From positions 248,001-312,000 of the forward strand of contig NZ_JBHUIT010000031.1 of the NCBI RefSeq assembly GCF_042683045.1: DNA of 64,000 nt. The letters are read 5' to 3'. The notes under the pieces were generated by a model that saw only the letters and a list, made by a program, of their open reading frames with translations, made no database searches and was not told the DNA's origin. The position numbers and the translations under genes were made by a program. Positions within the stretch are counted from its first letter, which is position 1; every line of letters begins with the position of its first letter. Of this stretch, positions 51,347 through 60,364 are shown piece by piece. The DNA comes from Luteolibacter algae. GTDB taxonomy: Bacteria > Verrucomicrobiota > Verrucomicrobiia > Verrucomicrobiales > Akkermansiaceae.

Positions 51347-51955
51347 ATGAAGTTCTTGTTCTGTTTGTTTGCGATGGTGATCAGTCTGCGCGGGCAGGAA
51401 GTTGCTGTGGAGAAAGCTCCTCCGGAAGTCATCGCCTCAGCAGTGAAAGCTGTGGCGGATTTGGGGCAGGAAGTCGTTCTCGGACGTTACAAGGTAGCGG
51501 TGGACAGGATGTATCCTCAGTGGAAAGAGCGCACGGCGATGCGTATGGGCGGGATGGAAAATCTGGAAAGACAGCTCGATGGGGTGGCAAAACAGATGCT
51601 CCAACAAGGGATTTCCATCACGGATTTTACTCCGCAGGGGCAGCCGCGGGCGTTCGAGGTGTTTCCCGGGAAAAAGGTGGAAACGATTGATGGCCGGCAA
51701 GTCGAGAGCCTGCGTTACACAAAGTGGCTGGTTCTCGTGCCCACGGTCACCCGATTCCGCACGATGATTGAAGGAGATCCTGTGGCAGTAGTCATTGAAA
51801 GCACTGGCTTCCAGGTGGCAATTTCGGAAAAGGGAAAAGACAGCTGGACCTTCATTGATGGGGCGGGTGTGACCGTGAATGATTTACGTAGTCTCTTCAT
51901 TACCCTGCCAAAGGATTTGGAACTTCCACCTCTCGAAAAGCGCCAGATTAGATAG
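51347..51955 (+). CDS. Secreted hypothetical protein
   Basis: 202 residues from ATG 51347, which gives a clean signal peptide (KFLFCLFAMVISLRGQ); a start at 51305 would spoil it. The mature part (DLGQEVVLGRYKVAVDRMYP, later TKWLVLVPTVTRFRTM and SWTFIDGAGV) is a small alpha/beta domain, similar in feel to NTF2-like or DUF folds but not assigned. The SET-domain gene begins 11 bp downstream, so they may be co-transcribed. Confidence 0.6.
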   Translation: MKFLFCLFAMVISLRGQEVAVEKAPPEVIASAVKAVADLGQEVVLGRYKVAVDRMYPQWKERTAMRMGGMENLERQLDGVAKQMLQQGISITDFTPQGQPRAFEVFPGKKVETIDGRQVESLRYTKWLVLVPTVTRFRTMIEGDPVAVVIESTGFQVAISEKGKDSWTFIDGAGVTVNDLRSLFITLPKDLELPPLEKRQIR

Positions 51956-51966
51956 CTCCCCAGATC

Positions 51967-52536
51967 ATGCCGAAGAGTCCCACAAAAATCAGTGAGCGTG
52001 AGCTGCACCGGAAGATGCTGGCCATGTGGAAGCGTGGCCAGAGCGAGCTTTGCGAAGTCCGCGAGTCCGAGATTCACGGACGGGGTGTTTATGCGACGCG
52101 CGATATTCCTGCTGAGGAAAAAATCATCGAGTATGTCGGTGAACTGATTGATAAATCGGAGAGTGATAAGCGTGGGGTGAAGCAGCACGAGCAAGCGGTG
52201 CAAACGGGGGATGCGGCCGTCTATATTTTCAATCTCTCCAATAAATACGATATCGACGGAAATTTTCCCTGGAATACCGCACGCCTGATCAATCATTCCT
52301 GCGAGCCGAATTGTGAAGCCTGGTCTGTGGGAAAAAAAATTTTTATTCACTCGCTCCGCGACATCAAAAAGGGCGAGGAGCTGACTTTCGATTATGGTTT
52401 TGACGTCGAGTGCTATGAAGATCATCCCTGCCGGTGCGGGCGCGAGGGCTGTGTAGGATATATCGTCAGCCGCGAGCAATGGGAGATCCTGGATGAAAAA
52501 CTAGGGCGCGGAAAATTCGCCGGAAAAATAGAATAA
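51967..52536 (+). CDS. SET-domain protein lysine methyltransferase
   Basis: 189 residues. SET core: GRGVYATRDIPAEEKIIEYV, then INHSCEPNCEAW and GEELTFDYGFD with the catalytic Tyr, followed by a post-SET zinc site CRCGREGC. These motifs resemble eukaryotic and chlamydial SET enzymes. It would methylate a protein lysine with S-adenosylmethionine; the substrate is unknown. Three bases separate it from dnaG, so the two are co-translated. Confidence 0.85.
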   Translation: MPKSPTKISERELHRKMLAMWKRGQSELCEVRESEIHGRGVYATRDIPAEEKIIEYVGELIDKSESDKRGVKQHEQAVQTGDAAVYIFNLSNKYDIDGNFPWNTARLINHSCEPNCEAWSVGKKIFIHSLRDIKKGEELTFDYGFDVECYEDHPCRCGREGCVGYIVSREQWEILDEKLGRGKFAGKIE

Positions 52537-52539
52537 ACC

Positions 52540-54441
52540 GTGGGCCTGATTGCCAAGGAAACGATTGAGCAGGTGCTGGCGGCGACGGATATCGTCGACC
52601 TCATCGGGAGCTATATTCCATTGAAGAGAGCAGGCACCGGCTATAAGGCGAATTGCCCGTTTCACCACGAGAAAACGCCCTCGTTCAATGTCAGTCCCTC
52701 CCGGCAGTTTTATCACTGCTTCGGCTGTGGGAAAAGCGGCAATGCCATTGGCTTTGTGATGGATCATGAAGGGCTCCTGTTCATGGATGCGCTAAAAAAG
52801 CTGGCAGGAAAGGCAGGTGTTCATCTGGAGGAGGAACCGGACACGCCAAAGGCAAAGGCAGCCAGACAATCCCGCGGGAGATTATTGGATCTTCATCGTG
52901 AGGCTTCGGCTCTTTTCCACGCACATCTTCTGACAGATCCCGCATGTGAACATGCCAGAAACTATCTCAAACAACGTGGCTTCGGTAAAGAGATGGCGGA
53001 GCGCTGGGAGATTGGCTGGATGCCGGAGAACCCGGAGGTTTTCCTTCGATGGGCAAGGGAGCGCAGATTCACCGGGAAGGAACTGGTCGGCTCTGGATTG
53101 GCGGCGCTCAAGGATGAGGAAAAACCGGCGGCGGGGCTGTATGTGCGCTTCCGGGATCGACTGATGTTCCCTATCCGCAACGAGATTGGCGATGTGATTG
53201 CGTTCAGCGGCAGACAGCTGAGGGAGGATCGACGGTCGGGAAAATATATCAACTCTCCGGAAACCGATATTTTCAAAAAATCCAATGTGCTTTTCGCCCT
53301 GGATAAAGCGAAAAAGGCTATCCTCAAGGAGAAGACTGTGATCCTTTGTGAAGGCCAGATCGATGCGATCTCTTGTCATGAGGCCGGTGTGGAAAATGCG
53401 ATAGCGCCTTTGGGCACCGCATTCACCGCCCAGCATGCGAGGATTCTCAAACGCTACGCACAAACCGCAGTGTTGTGTTTTGATGCGGATAGTGCAGGGG
53501 TGAAAGCTTGCGAGCGTGCCTTCCGCGAGCTGGCACCGGAGGGGCTTTCGGTGAAGGTGGTAGAGCTGCCTCCGGGCGAAGATCCCGATACCTATATCAA
53601 GGCGAAAGGTGTGGATTCGTTCCGTGCATTGGTGGAAAGTGCCCGGGATTTTTTCGATTTCAAAATAGCATTTGCAAAAAAGGCCGGAAGCCTGGACAGC
53701 GCGGAAGGCAAGGCATCGCTTTCCCGCGATTGCACGGATCTGCTGGCATTGATGGGCGATCACGCTTCCCGGGATCAACAAATCAACGTGGTCGCCAGCA
53801 TGCTTGGTCTGGGTTCCGCCACCCTGCGGGAGGGAATCGGGGGTGCTGTCAAACGAGCGAAAACACAATCGACAAGAGCGGCGAACAATCGCTCCCCGGA
53901 GCCTGTGGAAGAGTATCAGGAAAACCTGGAGCCTCTGGCACTGGACAGAACCGTGGGTTATCTTTGCCAGCTGGCGTTGGCATCCGCCCCAGCGCAACAT
54001 TTCCTCAACGAGCAGTTTGAAACATTGCACGAAGCGAAGGCGTGGGTTGAAGGTGTTGGCCTTCTGGAGCGGATTTTGGCTGCATCTCCAGATCCCAATT
54101 CGAGTGCGGCGGTCAATGCCTTCGTCGCAAGTCTTCGAAAACGTGAGCAGATGGCTTTGCATCGCGAGATGAGTCTACTGGAAATGAATCCCGGGGATGG
54201 TCTGCAGGCAGCCGAGCAAGCACTTGGGATGCTGTCTTCTGTCGTTCTGCAGAAGCGGGACGCCGCAGTGAAGGCGGCGCTGACCAAACCGGGAATAACT
54301 CCGGATCGGATGAAGGAGTTGCTTGAGGAAGCAAAGGAGATCGCAGCCTTATTGCGCTGGAGTGGTAGATCGGTCTATAACGATGAGCTTCCGCAGGAAA
54401 CCGTCAAAAAAGAAAAGAAATGGCGGGATTGGAAAAAATGA
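52540..54441 (+). CDS. dnaG: DNA primase
   Basis: 633 residues from GTG 52540. Zinc-binding domain CPFHHEKTPSFNVSPSRQFY with HCFGCGKSG, the RNA-polymerase core with FPIRNEIGDVIAFSGRQL, a TOPRIM fold (VILCEGQIDAIS, then LCFDADSAG) and a C-terminal helicase-binding region. Synthesizes RNA primers at the fork. Full length. Preceded by the SET-domain gene with no room for a promoter of its own. Confidence 0.96.
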   Translation: MGLIAKETIEQVLAATDIVDLIGSYIPLKRAGTGYKANCPFHHEKTPSFNVSPSRQFYHCFGCGKSGNAIGFVMDHEGLLFMDALKKLAGKAGVHLEEEPDTPKAKAARQSRGRLLDLHREASALFHAHLLTDPACEHARNYLKQRGFGKEMAERWEIGWMPENPEVFLRWARERRFTGKELVGSGLAALKDEEKPAAGLYVRFRDRLMFPIRNEIGDVIAFSGRQLREDRRSGKYINSPETDIFKKSNVLFALDKAKKAILKEKTVILCEGQIDAISCHEAGVENAIAPLGTAFTAQHARILKRYAQTAVLCFDADSAGVKACERAFRELAPEGLSVKVVELPPGEDPDTYIKAKGVDSFRALVESARDFFDFKIAFAKKAGSLDSAEGKASLSRDCTDLLALMGDHASRDQQINVVASMLGLGSATLREGIGGAVKRAKTQSTRAANNRSPEPVEEYQENLEPLALDRTVGYLCQLALASAPAQHFLNEQFETLHEAKAWVEGVGLLERILAASPDPNSSAAVNAFVASLRKREQMALHREMSLLEMNPGDGLQAAEQALGMLSSVVLQKRDAAVKAALTKPGITPDRMKELLEEAKEIAALLRWSGRSVYNDELPQETVKKEKKWRDWKK

Positions 54442-54623
54442 GCGTTTCTTTTCTCGGGAAACGGTTTTGTGAAATTTAGGCACTCTCCATTGCGTTTAGA
54501 TGGTTGCCGGCAGCGGAGCTACTATGGCGTTTTCGGCCAATCTGATAGGCGCGGGATTTGTCGCGCATGTAATTGCCCTGCCGATGAATTGAACTTTCCA
54601 GCTAAACCGGATAGATAAAACCA

Positions 54624-56960
54624 ATGAACGAAAAAATTTCCCGGCGCTCGGCGCTCAAGTTAGTGGCTGCAGGAACTGTAGCCGGAATGGCCGCAGGGCC
54701 TCGGTTTGCCATGGCGCAGGATGCTGCCGCGCAAGACGTATGGGCAAATACCCATGACCGCGTTTGGCTGGGGGGTGGGTTTTGGGCCAATCCCATGGAA
54801 AACTGGAAGATCGCCGATGGAGCGGCGGAGTGCCAGAGCATGGGCCCGAATCGGAGCATCCACTCGGTAACGCATCAGGTGACGGATCCTTCGAAGGGAT
54901 TCGAGATGTCAGTCCATTTGAGTCAGCTGGAGCAAAACGAACAAGATGCTGGAGCAGGGTTTCGCATCGGTATCCATAGCGAGCTAAACGAGTATCGCAG
55001 CAATTGCTTCGCCGGAAACGGGATCAATGCGGGAGTGATGAATGGACAGCTGATCCTCGGTGCGAAGCACGAACCTTTGTCGGAGGACGCGAATCCTAAG
55101 GACTTGTCCTTGCGGCTATCGGTGAAAGCGGACAATGGAAGAATTGCCGTGACTTTGGAAGCCGGCTCCCCGGTGGATGGACTCAGCCTTGGTGCGATCA
55201 CAGAGCATTTCCCTGCGGAGTTGATTTTGGGAAATGTCGCCTTGGTCAGTAATTATGGAGCTTCCACAAAGCATGGAGCACCGAAGAAAGCGTCTCAAGC
55301 GGCATCGCGTTACCGCTTTAGTAACTGGACTATGATGGGCGAGGCATTTTCAGTGCAGCCCGAACAAAGGTTCGGGCCGATTGTATGGTCGATGTATTCC
55401 TTGAGTGATTCGCGTTCAGACGAGGGCTTTGTCATGAAGATGAGCGCACTGACAGGTCCAATGGGAGCCGATGACAGCCAGGTTGTGGAACTCCAGGTTC
55501 AACGAGAAGGCAAATGGGAGTCTCTGGGGGAAGCGAAGCTGGATCCGGATGCGTGGGTCGCGACTTTCCGGATACCGAATTGGAATGAAAAAACCGCGAT
55601 TCCCTACAAGCTCGTTTATCGGGAGAAACATGTGGATGGCACTGAGACTCCGGATGAATGGACCGGGACGATCCAGGCAAATCCAAGCGGGCGGCCTCTG
55701 AGAATGGCGGCACTTACCTGTCAGAATGATTACGGGTTTCCCTATGAGCCGGTCTCACGAAATGTGGAAAAGCTCAAGCCGGACCTGGTGTTCTTTTCAG
55801 GAGACCAGATCTACGAAAGTCATGGTGGATACGGTATTATCCGTGAGCCGGCGCAGCCAGCGATTCTGTGTTATTTGAGAAAATTTTACCAGTTTGGTTG
55901 GTCGTTCCGGAATGTGATGCATAGCCAGCCGACGCTTTGCCTGCCGGATGATCATGATGTGTTCCAGGGAAATATCTGGGGAGAAGGCGGAGCCGCAATG
56001 ACCGGGGCGGATGAGAGTGCTTCATCAAAAGGGGGATATCGCGAGCCCGCCCGAATGGTGAACGCCGTGCACAAAACAAACGTGGCCCATCATCCCGATG
56101 CCTATGATCCTGCACCATCCCTCCAGGATATCAGCGTTTACTACGGGGATATGGTCTACGGGAACGTTGGGTTTGCCATAATTGCGGATCGTCAATGGAA
56201 GAGCGGCCCCGAGCATGTCGATACGGGAGAAGGTCGGGAGGATCACGTGGTGGATCCGGACTTTGACACTGCTGGCCTAGACAAACCGGGCTTGGTTCTG
56301 CTGGGTGCCAGACAGGAGGAATTTCTCGAAAAATGGTCTGCGGACTGGCGCGGCCATGAACTTAAAGCGGTCTTGAGTCAGACCGTTTTCGCAGGCGTGG
56401 CGACACACCATGGCGACTATGACGGCTACTTGAAAGGCGATCTGGATTCCGGAGCATGGCCGCAGACTCCACGCAACCGGGCAATCGATCTGATGCGTCC
56501 GTCGATGGCGCTGCACATTAATGGAGATCAGCATTTGGCCTCGCTTTGCCAGTATGGAGTGGATCAGCAGCGCGATAGTAATTGGTCTTTCTGCACGCCG
56601 GCCATTTCCGCGGGGTATCCCCGTTGGTGGCGACCGGATGAGAGCGGCATGCCCCATGAGAATCGGCCAAACCATGGACTGGATCATACCGGTGAGTATT
56701 TGGACGGCTTTGGCAACAAAGTATATGTGTATGCCGTGGGGAATCCTGTGGTTGGAAAAGACAAAAACCGTTACAAAAAGGCTCACGAAAAAGGTAGTGG
56801 CTTTGGCTTCATCACCTTCGATACAGAGGCTAAAACCTATACGCTCGATTGCTACCGCTTCCTTGTGGATGCGGAGGATGGAAAAGACTCCAATCAGTTT
56901 CCCGGTTGGCCGGTGACCATCCAGCAGAAGGAAAACCGTGGTGAGAACAGCATCGGATAA
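54624..56960 (+). CDS. PhoD-family metallophosphoesterase with large N-terminal domain
   Basis: 778 residues. Twin-arginine signal (SRRSALKLVAAG), then about 220 residues of a beta-sandwich resembling sugar-hydrolase-type concanavalin folds, a fibronectin-like part, and a PhoD-like catalytic domain: FFSGDQIYESHGG, LPDDHDVFQGN and HINGDQHLAS. PhoD enzymes cleave phosphodiesters using Fe/Ca in the periplasm; export is via Tat. It precedes two sulfatases by 11 bp, so it belongs to the polysaccharide cluster; the real ester may be on a sugar. Confidence 0.82.
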   Translation: MNEKISRRSALKLVAAGTVAGMAAGPRFAMAQDAAAQDVWANTHDRVWLGGGFWANPMENWKIADGAAECQSMGPNRSIHSVTHQVTDPSKGFEMSVHLSQLEQNEQDAGAGFRIGIHSELNEYRSNCFAGNGINAGVMNGQLILGAKHEPLSEDANPKDLSLRLSVKADNGRIAVTLEAGSPVDGLSLGAITEHFPAELILGNVALVSNYGASTKHGAPKKASQAASRYRFSNWTMMGEAFSVQPEQRFGPIVWSMYSLSDSRSDEGFVMKMSALTGPMGADDSQVVELQVQREGKWESLGEAKLDPDAWVATFRIPNWNEKTAIPYKLVYREKHVDGTETPDEWTGTIQANPSGRPLRMAALTCQNDYGFPYEPVSRNVEKLKPDLVFFSGDQIYESHGGYGIIREPAQPAILCYLRKFYQFGWSFRNVMHSQPTLCLPDDHDVFQGNIWGEGGAAMTGADESASSKGGYREPARMVNAVHKTNVAHHPDAYDPAPSLQDISVYYGDMVYGNVGFAIIADRQWKSGPEHVDTGEGREDHVVDPDFDTAGLDKPGLVLLGARQEEFLEKWSADWRGHELKAVLSQTVFAGVATHHGDYDGYLKGDLDSGAWPQTPRNRAIDLMRPSMALHINGDQHLASLCQYGVDQQRDSNWSFCTPAISAGYPRWWRPDESGMPHENRPNHGLDHTGEYLDGFGNKVYVYAVGNPVVGKDKNRYKKAHEKGSGFGFITFDTEAKTYTLDCYRFLVDAEDGKDSNQFPGWPVTIQQKENRGENSIG

Positions 56961-56971
56961 CGTTACACCCA

Positions 56972-58471
56972 ATGATGAATATGAAGTTCCCAATAACTCT
57001 CTTAGGTAGTCTGCTTCTTTCCTCCCTCTCGTCCCTTTTGGGAGCCGGGCGTCCTAACATCATTCTCGTGATGCCGGATGACATCGGCTACGGAGACTAT
57101 GCATGCCTTGGCAATCCTATCATGAAGACCCCTTCGGTGGACGCTTTCAAAAAAGAGAGCCTGCTATTCACGCAGTTTCATGTAAGTCCCACTTGTGCGC
57201 CATGTCGTGCCGCGCTCATGAGCGGAAGGCACGAATTCAAGAACGGTGTCACCCATACGATTCTTGAGCGGGAGCGTATGGCGCTGGACACATTTACCCT
57301 ACCGGAGATTTTGAAAACAGCAGGTTACACCTCCGGTATTTTCGGTAAGTGGCATCTTGGCGACGAGGAGGCCTACCGCCCTGAGAACCGAGGATTTGAT
57401 GAGGTTTTCATCCACGGTGCCGGAGGTATCGGACAGACCTATCCCGGATCGTGTGGAGACGCGCCCGGTAATACAAATATCGATCCCGCATTGTGGCACA
57501 ACGGAAAGTGGGAAAAGACAAAGGGGTATTGCACCGATCTGTTTTTTGATCAGGCACTGAAATGGATGGAAAAGAAAAAACAATCCAATGAGCCCTTCTT
57601 TGCCTATATCACGCCAAACGCGGCTCACGGCCCGCATGTCCTTCCGGAAGAATATTACCAGCACTACCTTGGGAAGCCAGGCGTGAGCGAAGACCTGGCG
57701 AAGTTCTATGGGATGATCGAAAATATCGATACGAACTTCGGCAACATGCTGGCGAAGTTGGACGAATGGGGAATTGCGGAGAATACCTTGGTCATCTACT
57801 TGGCTACGGATAATGGCGGCACTGCTGGCGTGAGAATTTTCAATGCCGGAATGCGTGGCCAGAAAGGAACCGAGTATCAAGGCGGGACCCGCGCACCGTG
57901 TTTTTTCCGCTGGCCCAGCGGGGGAATCAAGGGAGGGAAGGAAACCAGTGCGTTGAGTTCCAATATCGACATTTATCCCACACTTGCGGAGATCGCTGGC
58001 GCGGAAATCTCAGAAAAAACAGCAAAGCAGGTCGAGGGGATCAGCCTGGTTCCTCTATTGAAAAACCCGGATGCCGAATGGCAGGATCGGATTCTTGTTC
58101 ACCATGTGGGACGTTGGGAAAAAGGAGGGAGCGAGGAAGCCAAATATACCAAATGCGCGATCCAGAACTCGCGTTTTACGTTGGTTGGTAATAAAGCGCT
58201 TTATGATCTCAAAGCCGATCCGGGCGAAACGACAAATATTATAGCAGACTACCCGGAAGTAGTGGCGCAACTACGTTCCAGCTATGAAAAATGGTGGAAT
58301 GAGGCTAAACCATTAATGGTAAATGAAGATGTGGAAGCTCCCAGAATCAATCCTCTGAAAGCCTTGTATTGGGCGCAATACGGCGGTGGCCCGGATGAAG
58401 CCATGCTGCGTAGAATGAATCCGGATCTGCCCGTGCTGAAGCCTGCAAGATCAAAGAAAAAACAAAAGTGA
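56972..58471 (+). CDS. Secreted sulfatase, S1 family (first of pair)
   Basis: 499 residues. Signal peptide about 1-24; metal motif MPDDIGYGD (Asp36-Asp37); formylglycine motif Cys75-Ala-Pro-Cys-Arg79; GIFGKWHLGD; later TDNGG. Cys-type sulfatases need a formylglycine-generating enzyme, not encoded in this window. It removes sulfate from a glycan, probably a sulfated galactan judging by the neighbours. Its stop shares one base with the start of the next sulfatase. Confidence 0.93.
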   Translation: MMNMKFPITLLGSLLLSSLSSLLGAGRPNIILVMPDDIGYGDYACLGNPIMKTPSVDAFKKESLLFTQFHVSPTCAPCRAALMSGRHEFKNGVTHTILERERMALDTFTLPEILKTAGYTSGIFGKWHLGDEEAYRPENRGFDEVFIHGAGGIGQTYPGSCGDAPGNTNIDPALWHNGKWEKTKGYCTDLFFDQALKWMEKKKQSNEPFFAYITPNAAHGPHVLPEEYYQHYLGKPGVSEDLAKFYGMIENIDTNFGNMLAKLDEWGIAENTLVIYLATDNGGTAGVRIFNAGMRGQKGTEYQGGTRAPCFFRWPSGGIKGGKETSALSSNIDIYPTLAEIAGAEISEKTAKQVEGISLVPLLKNPDAEWQDRILVHHVGRWEKGGSEEAKYTKCAIQNSRFTLVGNKALYDLKADPGETTNIIADYPEVVAQLRSSYEKWWNEAKPLMVNEDVEAPRINPLKALYWAQYGGGPDEAMLRRMNPDLPVLKPARSKKKQK

Positions 58472-60228
58472 TGAAATCTCGATTTATATTCAAAGCCGCG
58501 TTGCTGCTCATTCCTTTTTCATCCCTGCGGGCAGAAGGAAACCCTCGACAGCCGAACGTGATTGTCATTCTTACCGATGATCAAGGCTATGCGGATATGT
58601 CGGGCCACGGGAATCCATGGCTCGATACGCCAAATCTTGATAGACTGCAGCGGGAAGGTGTTTCGCTGGAAGACTATCATGTGGATCCCGTGTGCACACC
58701 ATCGCGCGCCGCACTAATGACCGGACGGTATTGCATCCGTGCGGGAGCGTGGGCGGTTACCGAGGGCCGGCAGCTTTTGAATCCAGATGAGAAAACCATG
58801 GGAGATGTGTTTTCTGCCTCCGGCTACCGGACGGGCATGTTTGGAAAATGGCATTTGGGGGATTCATTCCCGTTTGCTCCCCGCTACCGTGGATTCGATA
58901 CCGTTGTCCGCCACATGGCGGGTGGCGCGGATGAGATTGGAAACCCGGAGGGGAACGACTATTTCGACGATACCTATTTTCGAAACGGCGTTGCCGAGCA
59001 GTTCGAAGGTTACTGCACCAATGTGTGGTTCGATGAAACTTTGAAATTCATCAATCAGCCCGAGGCAAAAAAACCGTTTTTCATCTACCTTCCACTTAAT
59101 GCGATGCACAGCCCACATTTCGTGGAAGAAAAGTATTCCAAGAAATTCACCGAGCTGGGGATGCCTGAGAAACGGGCGACATTTTACGGAATGATCGAGA
59201 ATTTCGATGAGAATCTTGGCAGGTTGCTTTCCTCTTTGGAAGAGACCGGATTGGATAAAAATACTATCGTGATCTTCATGGGAGATAATGGCACCGCCGA
59301 GGGATCAGACGGAGGTGTAAATTCCGAAGATGGTTTCAATGCGGGCATGCGGGGTAAAAAAGGTTCCGTTTACGAAGGTGGTCATCGGGTGGCATGTTTT
59401 GCGAAATGGCCGGATCACTTCCCGGAGGGCAAGAAGATCACCGAGCTTACCAGTCACCGTGATTGGTTGCCGACATTGATCGATCTCTGCGGATTGGAGG
59501 CTCCACAGGATGTTCATTTTGACGGGAAAAGCATCGCGCCATTGCTCACGGGCAAGGCAGAAGAATGGCCGGACAGAATGTTTTTTCTAGATCGGCAGAA
59601 TGATGATCTCCGGAAGCCAACTCTGACGCAAACGGGCGCCAAAGGTCCCCAGTTTGCGGTTTTGACCGAGAGGTGGCGTTACGTTAACGGTGAACTTTAC
59701 GATATTGTGCAGGATCCCGGGCAGACCAAAGATCTGGCCGATCAGTTTCCTGACATCGCAGAAAAGCTTTTCGCGGCTTATGGGAAATGGTTCGATGATG
59801 TCTCGGCACACGATGACAGATTTACCCGCCTCCAGTTGGGTGCAGATCCGTCCGGCAGCACTGAGTTTACCATCCGCGATTGGCACCCTACAGAGGGGAA
59901 CGTTATCTGGCGCCCCAGTCAGCTGGACGACGATAAGTTGTTCATCAATGGCTTTTGGGCGATCGATGTCAAAACCGCAGGCAGGTATGAAATCAAGCTA
60001 TCCCGTTTCCCTGAGGATAACATGAAGCCTATCGAGGCATCTGACGCACGGATCAGAATCGGCGAACAGGAAGCACGACAAGCGCTCAGTCCGGAGGCTG
60101 GATCGGTAAGCTTTGAACTGGATTTGAAACGCGGTCCGGCTCTCCTGGAGACATGGTTTACCGACGGAAAGACCGGGAAAACTAGGGGTGCCTATCACGT
60201 ATCCTGCAGATTGCTTGAGGCCGATTAG
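58471..60228 (+). CDS. Secreted sulfatase, S1 family (second of pair)
   Basis: 585 residues from ATG 58471 (GTG one codon earlier is possible). Signal peptide about 1-20; LTDDQGYADMSG; formylglycine site Cys75-Thr-Pro-Ser-Arg79; FGKWHLGD; MGDNGT. A C-terminal extension of about 120 residues beyond the usual sulfatase fold (FWAIDVKTAGRYEIKLSRFP) looks like a carbohydrate-binding-like domain. It overlaps the preceding sulfatase by one base. The two differ enough to suggest different sulfate positions. Confidence 0.93.
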   Translation: MKSRFIFKAALLLIPFSSLRAEGNPRQPNVIVILTDDQGYADMSGHGNPWLDTPNLDRLQREGVSLEDYHVDPVCTPSRAALMTGRYCIRAGAWAVTEGRQLLNPDEKTMGDVFSASGYRTGMFGKWHLGDSFPFAPRYRGFDTVVRHMAGGADEIGNPEGNDYFDDTYFRNGVAEQFEGYCTNVWFDETLKFINQPEAKKPFFIYLPLNAMHSPHFVEEKYSKKFTELGMPEKRATFYGMIENFDENLGRLLSSLEETGLDKNTIVIFMGDNGTAEGSDGGVNSEDGFNAGMRGKKGSVYEGGHRVACFAKWPDHFPEGKKITELTSHRDWLPTLIDLCGLEAPQDVHFDGKSIAPLLTGKAEEWPDRMFFLDRQNDDLRKPTLTQTGAKGPQFAVLTERWRYVNGELYDIVQDPGQTKDLADQFPDIAEKLFAAYGKWFDDVSAHDDRFTRLQLGADPSGSTEFTIRDWHPTEGNVIWRPSQLDDDKLFINGFWAIDVKTAGRYEIKLSRFPEDNMKPIEASDARIRIGEQEARQALSPEAGSVSFELDLKRGPALLETWFTDGKTGKTRGAYHVSCRLLEAD

Positions 60229-60364
60229 GCCAACCCACAGACCGTTGGGCCAGACCAAGTGGGCTCGCTGGGAGTGTTTCCGAAGAGAGATATTCTGTGG
60301 GCATGTCATATAATGATATTGGCGTTGAAAGAATGATCGATTTGGCGAGTAGTCCGTATTGCTC

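Noticed and set aside
52882..54162. 426-codon reverse open frame over dnaG
   Set aside because: Antisense to a clear primase; Cys/His/Arg-rich composition without any domain.
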